Under the pieces are notes generated by a model. The model was not told the origin of the DNA. It did no database searches and was given only the letters and a program-made list of their open reading frames with translations. From assembly GCF_000169455.1 (NCBI RefSeq), contig NZ_AAYC01000004.1, positions 1-64,000 on the forward strand: a DNA stretch of 64,000 nucleotides, in the 5' to 3' direction. A program made the translations under genes and the position numbers. The number at the start of each line of letters is the position of its first letter. Positions within the stretch are counted from its first letter, which is position 1. This DNA is from Roseobacter sp. SK209-2-6 (GTDB lineage Bacteria > Pseudomonadota > Alphaproteobacteria > Rhodobacterales > Rhodobacteraceae). Of the stretch, positions 63,142 to 64,000 are shown piece after piece.

Positions 63142-64000
63142 TCAGGCTTCCCCTTCTTCCTGAGCGTCTTCGCCTTCGGCTTCTTCGCTGTCACCGATCA
63201 GCTCTTCAGGATCAACCCAGCCCAACATGATGCGCGCAGTCATGACCAGATCCTGAGCCTCTTCGAGCGACATGCCAAAGGGTTCCAGAATGCCGTCATC
63301 CTTGATCCGCTCACCGCCGTCATTAGTCCAGCCACCGGCCAATTCCCAATCCGCGCAGGTTGCAAAATCTTCCAGCGTTTTCACATCGTCCTTCGCCAAT
63401 GCTTCAACCATTTGCGGCGTCAGACCGTCAAATTGGATCAGGCTGTCTTCGGCGCCCAGCGCACGGGCCGCATCGATTGCTGCCTTGGCCTGTGCCTCAA
63501 GATAGTCGCGCGCACGGGCCTGCAGTTCTTCGGCGGTACCCTCATCAACCCCATCGATAACCAGAAGCTCTTCGATTTCGACGTAGGCGACTTCTTCCAG
63601 GTTGGTGAAACCTTCGGAAACCAGAAGCTGGGCAAAGAACTCATCCAGATCCAGAGTTTCCATGAAGAGACCGGTACGCGCTTCGAATTCTTTCTGACGG
63701 CGAGCGGATTCTTCTTCCTCGGTCATGATGTCGATGTCGAGCGCAGTCAGCTGCGAGGCCAGACGCACGTTCTGGCCACGACGACCAATGGCGAGGCTCA
63801 GCTGCTCTTCAGGAACCACAACCTCGATCTTGCCCGCTTCTTCGTCCAGAACAACCTTCGAAACTTCAGCAGGCTGCAGTGCGTTCACCAGGAAGGTTGG
63901 CTGATCTTCGTTCCATGGGATGATGTCGATCTTTTCGCCCTGCAGTTCGTTCACAACGGCCTGCACGCGGGAGCCACGCATACCCACACAAGCGCCAACC
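63142..64000 (-). CDS. nusA: Transcription termination/antitermination protein NusA (5' end outside window)
   Basis: The last 285 codons of NusA. KH-domain residues are visible: ACVGMRGSRVQAVVNELQGE and QLSLAIGRRGQNVRLASQLT. A helix-hairpin-helix-rich C-terminal region follows (EGFTNLEEVAYVEIEELLVI, GLTPQMVEALAKDDVKTLED), and an acidic tail ends the protein (EEAEGEDAQEEGEA). The start and the N-terminal RNA-polymerase-binding and S1 domains lie beyond position 64000. First visible gene of nusA-ylxR-infB. Confidence 0.96.
   Translation of the reverse strand, partial: VGACVGMRGSRVQAVVNELQGEKIDIIPWNEDQPTFLVNALQPAEVSKVVLDEEAGKIEVVVPEEQLSLAIGRRGQNVRLASQLTALDIDIMTEEEESARRQKEFEARTGLFMETLDLDEFFAQLLVSEGFTNLEEVAYVEIEELLVIDGVDEGTAEELQARARDYLEAQAKAAIDAARALGAEDSLIQFDGLTPQMVEALAKDDVKTLEDFATCADWELAGGWTNDGGERIKDDGILEPFGMSLEEAQDLVMTARIMLGWVDPEELIGDSEEAEGEDAQEEGEA

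Overview
The window looks like chromosomal DNA from an alphaproteobacterium of the Roseobacter group (Rhodobacterales; a Phaeobacter/Ruegeria/Leisingera-like relative). The evidence is the high GC content, alphaproteobacterial protein sequences throughout, the order rnd-kdsD-lptC-lptA-lptB-hpf-ptsN, the order dnaK-dnaJ-radC, the block secA / PPIase / argJ / mutT, and a CTTG-N18-CCTATAT promoter before dnaK that fits the alphaproteobacterial heat-shock sigma factor. I see no rRNA, CRISPR array, insertion sequence, prophage or plasmid gene. The genus is an inference.

Layout. Positions 1-5.5 kb hold a catabolic operon on the minus strand: acyl-CoA dehydrogenase, a SelW-like redox protein, an NDP-forming acyl-CoA synthetase and a CaiD-like hydratase, with a divergent GlxA/AraC-type regulator. 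Together they can activate, oxidise and hydrate an acid, possibly a betaine of the carnitine family. Positions 5.6-9.5 kb hold a second catabolic module: a membrane di-iron hydroxylase, a divergent PanB homologue, a class II aldolase, and a LysR regulator with a perfect T-N11-A operator. Positions 9.6-20.8 kb are housekeeping and accessory: a VOC protein, purine salvage (ade-amn), HU, an EamA exporter, msrB-msrA, a hydantoinase-like protein, queG, a GST and mtgA. Positions 21-27.5 kb are the glutamate synthase operon gltD-GFA-gltB. Then come uppP, an NDUFA9-like protein, a globin, tRNA-Leu(CAG) and an RNase D-like exonuclease.

Positions 31.5-45.9 kb are mostly envelope biogenesis. First is the Kdo/LPS-transport group (kdsD, lptC, lptA, lptB), with hpf and ptsN downstream. 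Next is a minus-strand glycan group: a two-domain sulfotransferase, a GT14-like enzyme, two paralogous glycosyltransferases, galE, galU, kdsB and cysQ, plus a divergent KpsM-like permease. Sulfotransferases, the enzyme that removes their PAP by-product (CysQ), CMP-Kdo synthesis and a polysaccharide-export permease together suggest a sulfated, perhaps Kdo-linked, surface polysaccharide. This is the most interesting system in the window, but it is an inference. The usual rpoN gene between lptB and hpf is absent; only a short reading frame with an MVLTPRL-like motif lies there.

Positions 45.9-64 kb are core functions: a 90-aa unknown, alkB, dnaK-dnaJ, radC, a PstS-like/OmpA fusion, a secreted unknown, secA, a periplasmic PPIase, argJ-mutT, a 44-aa small protein, and the nusA-ylxR-infB operon, whose nusA runs off the right edge.
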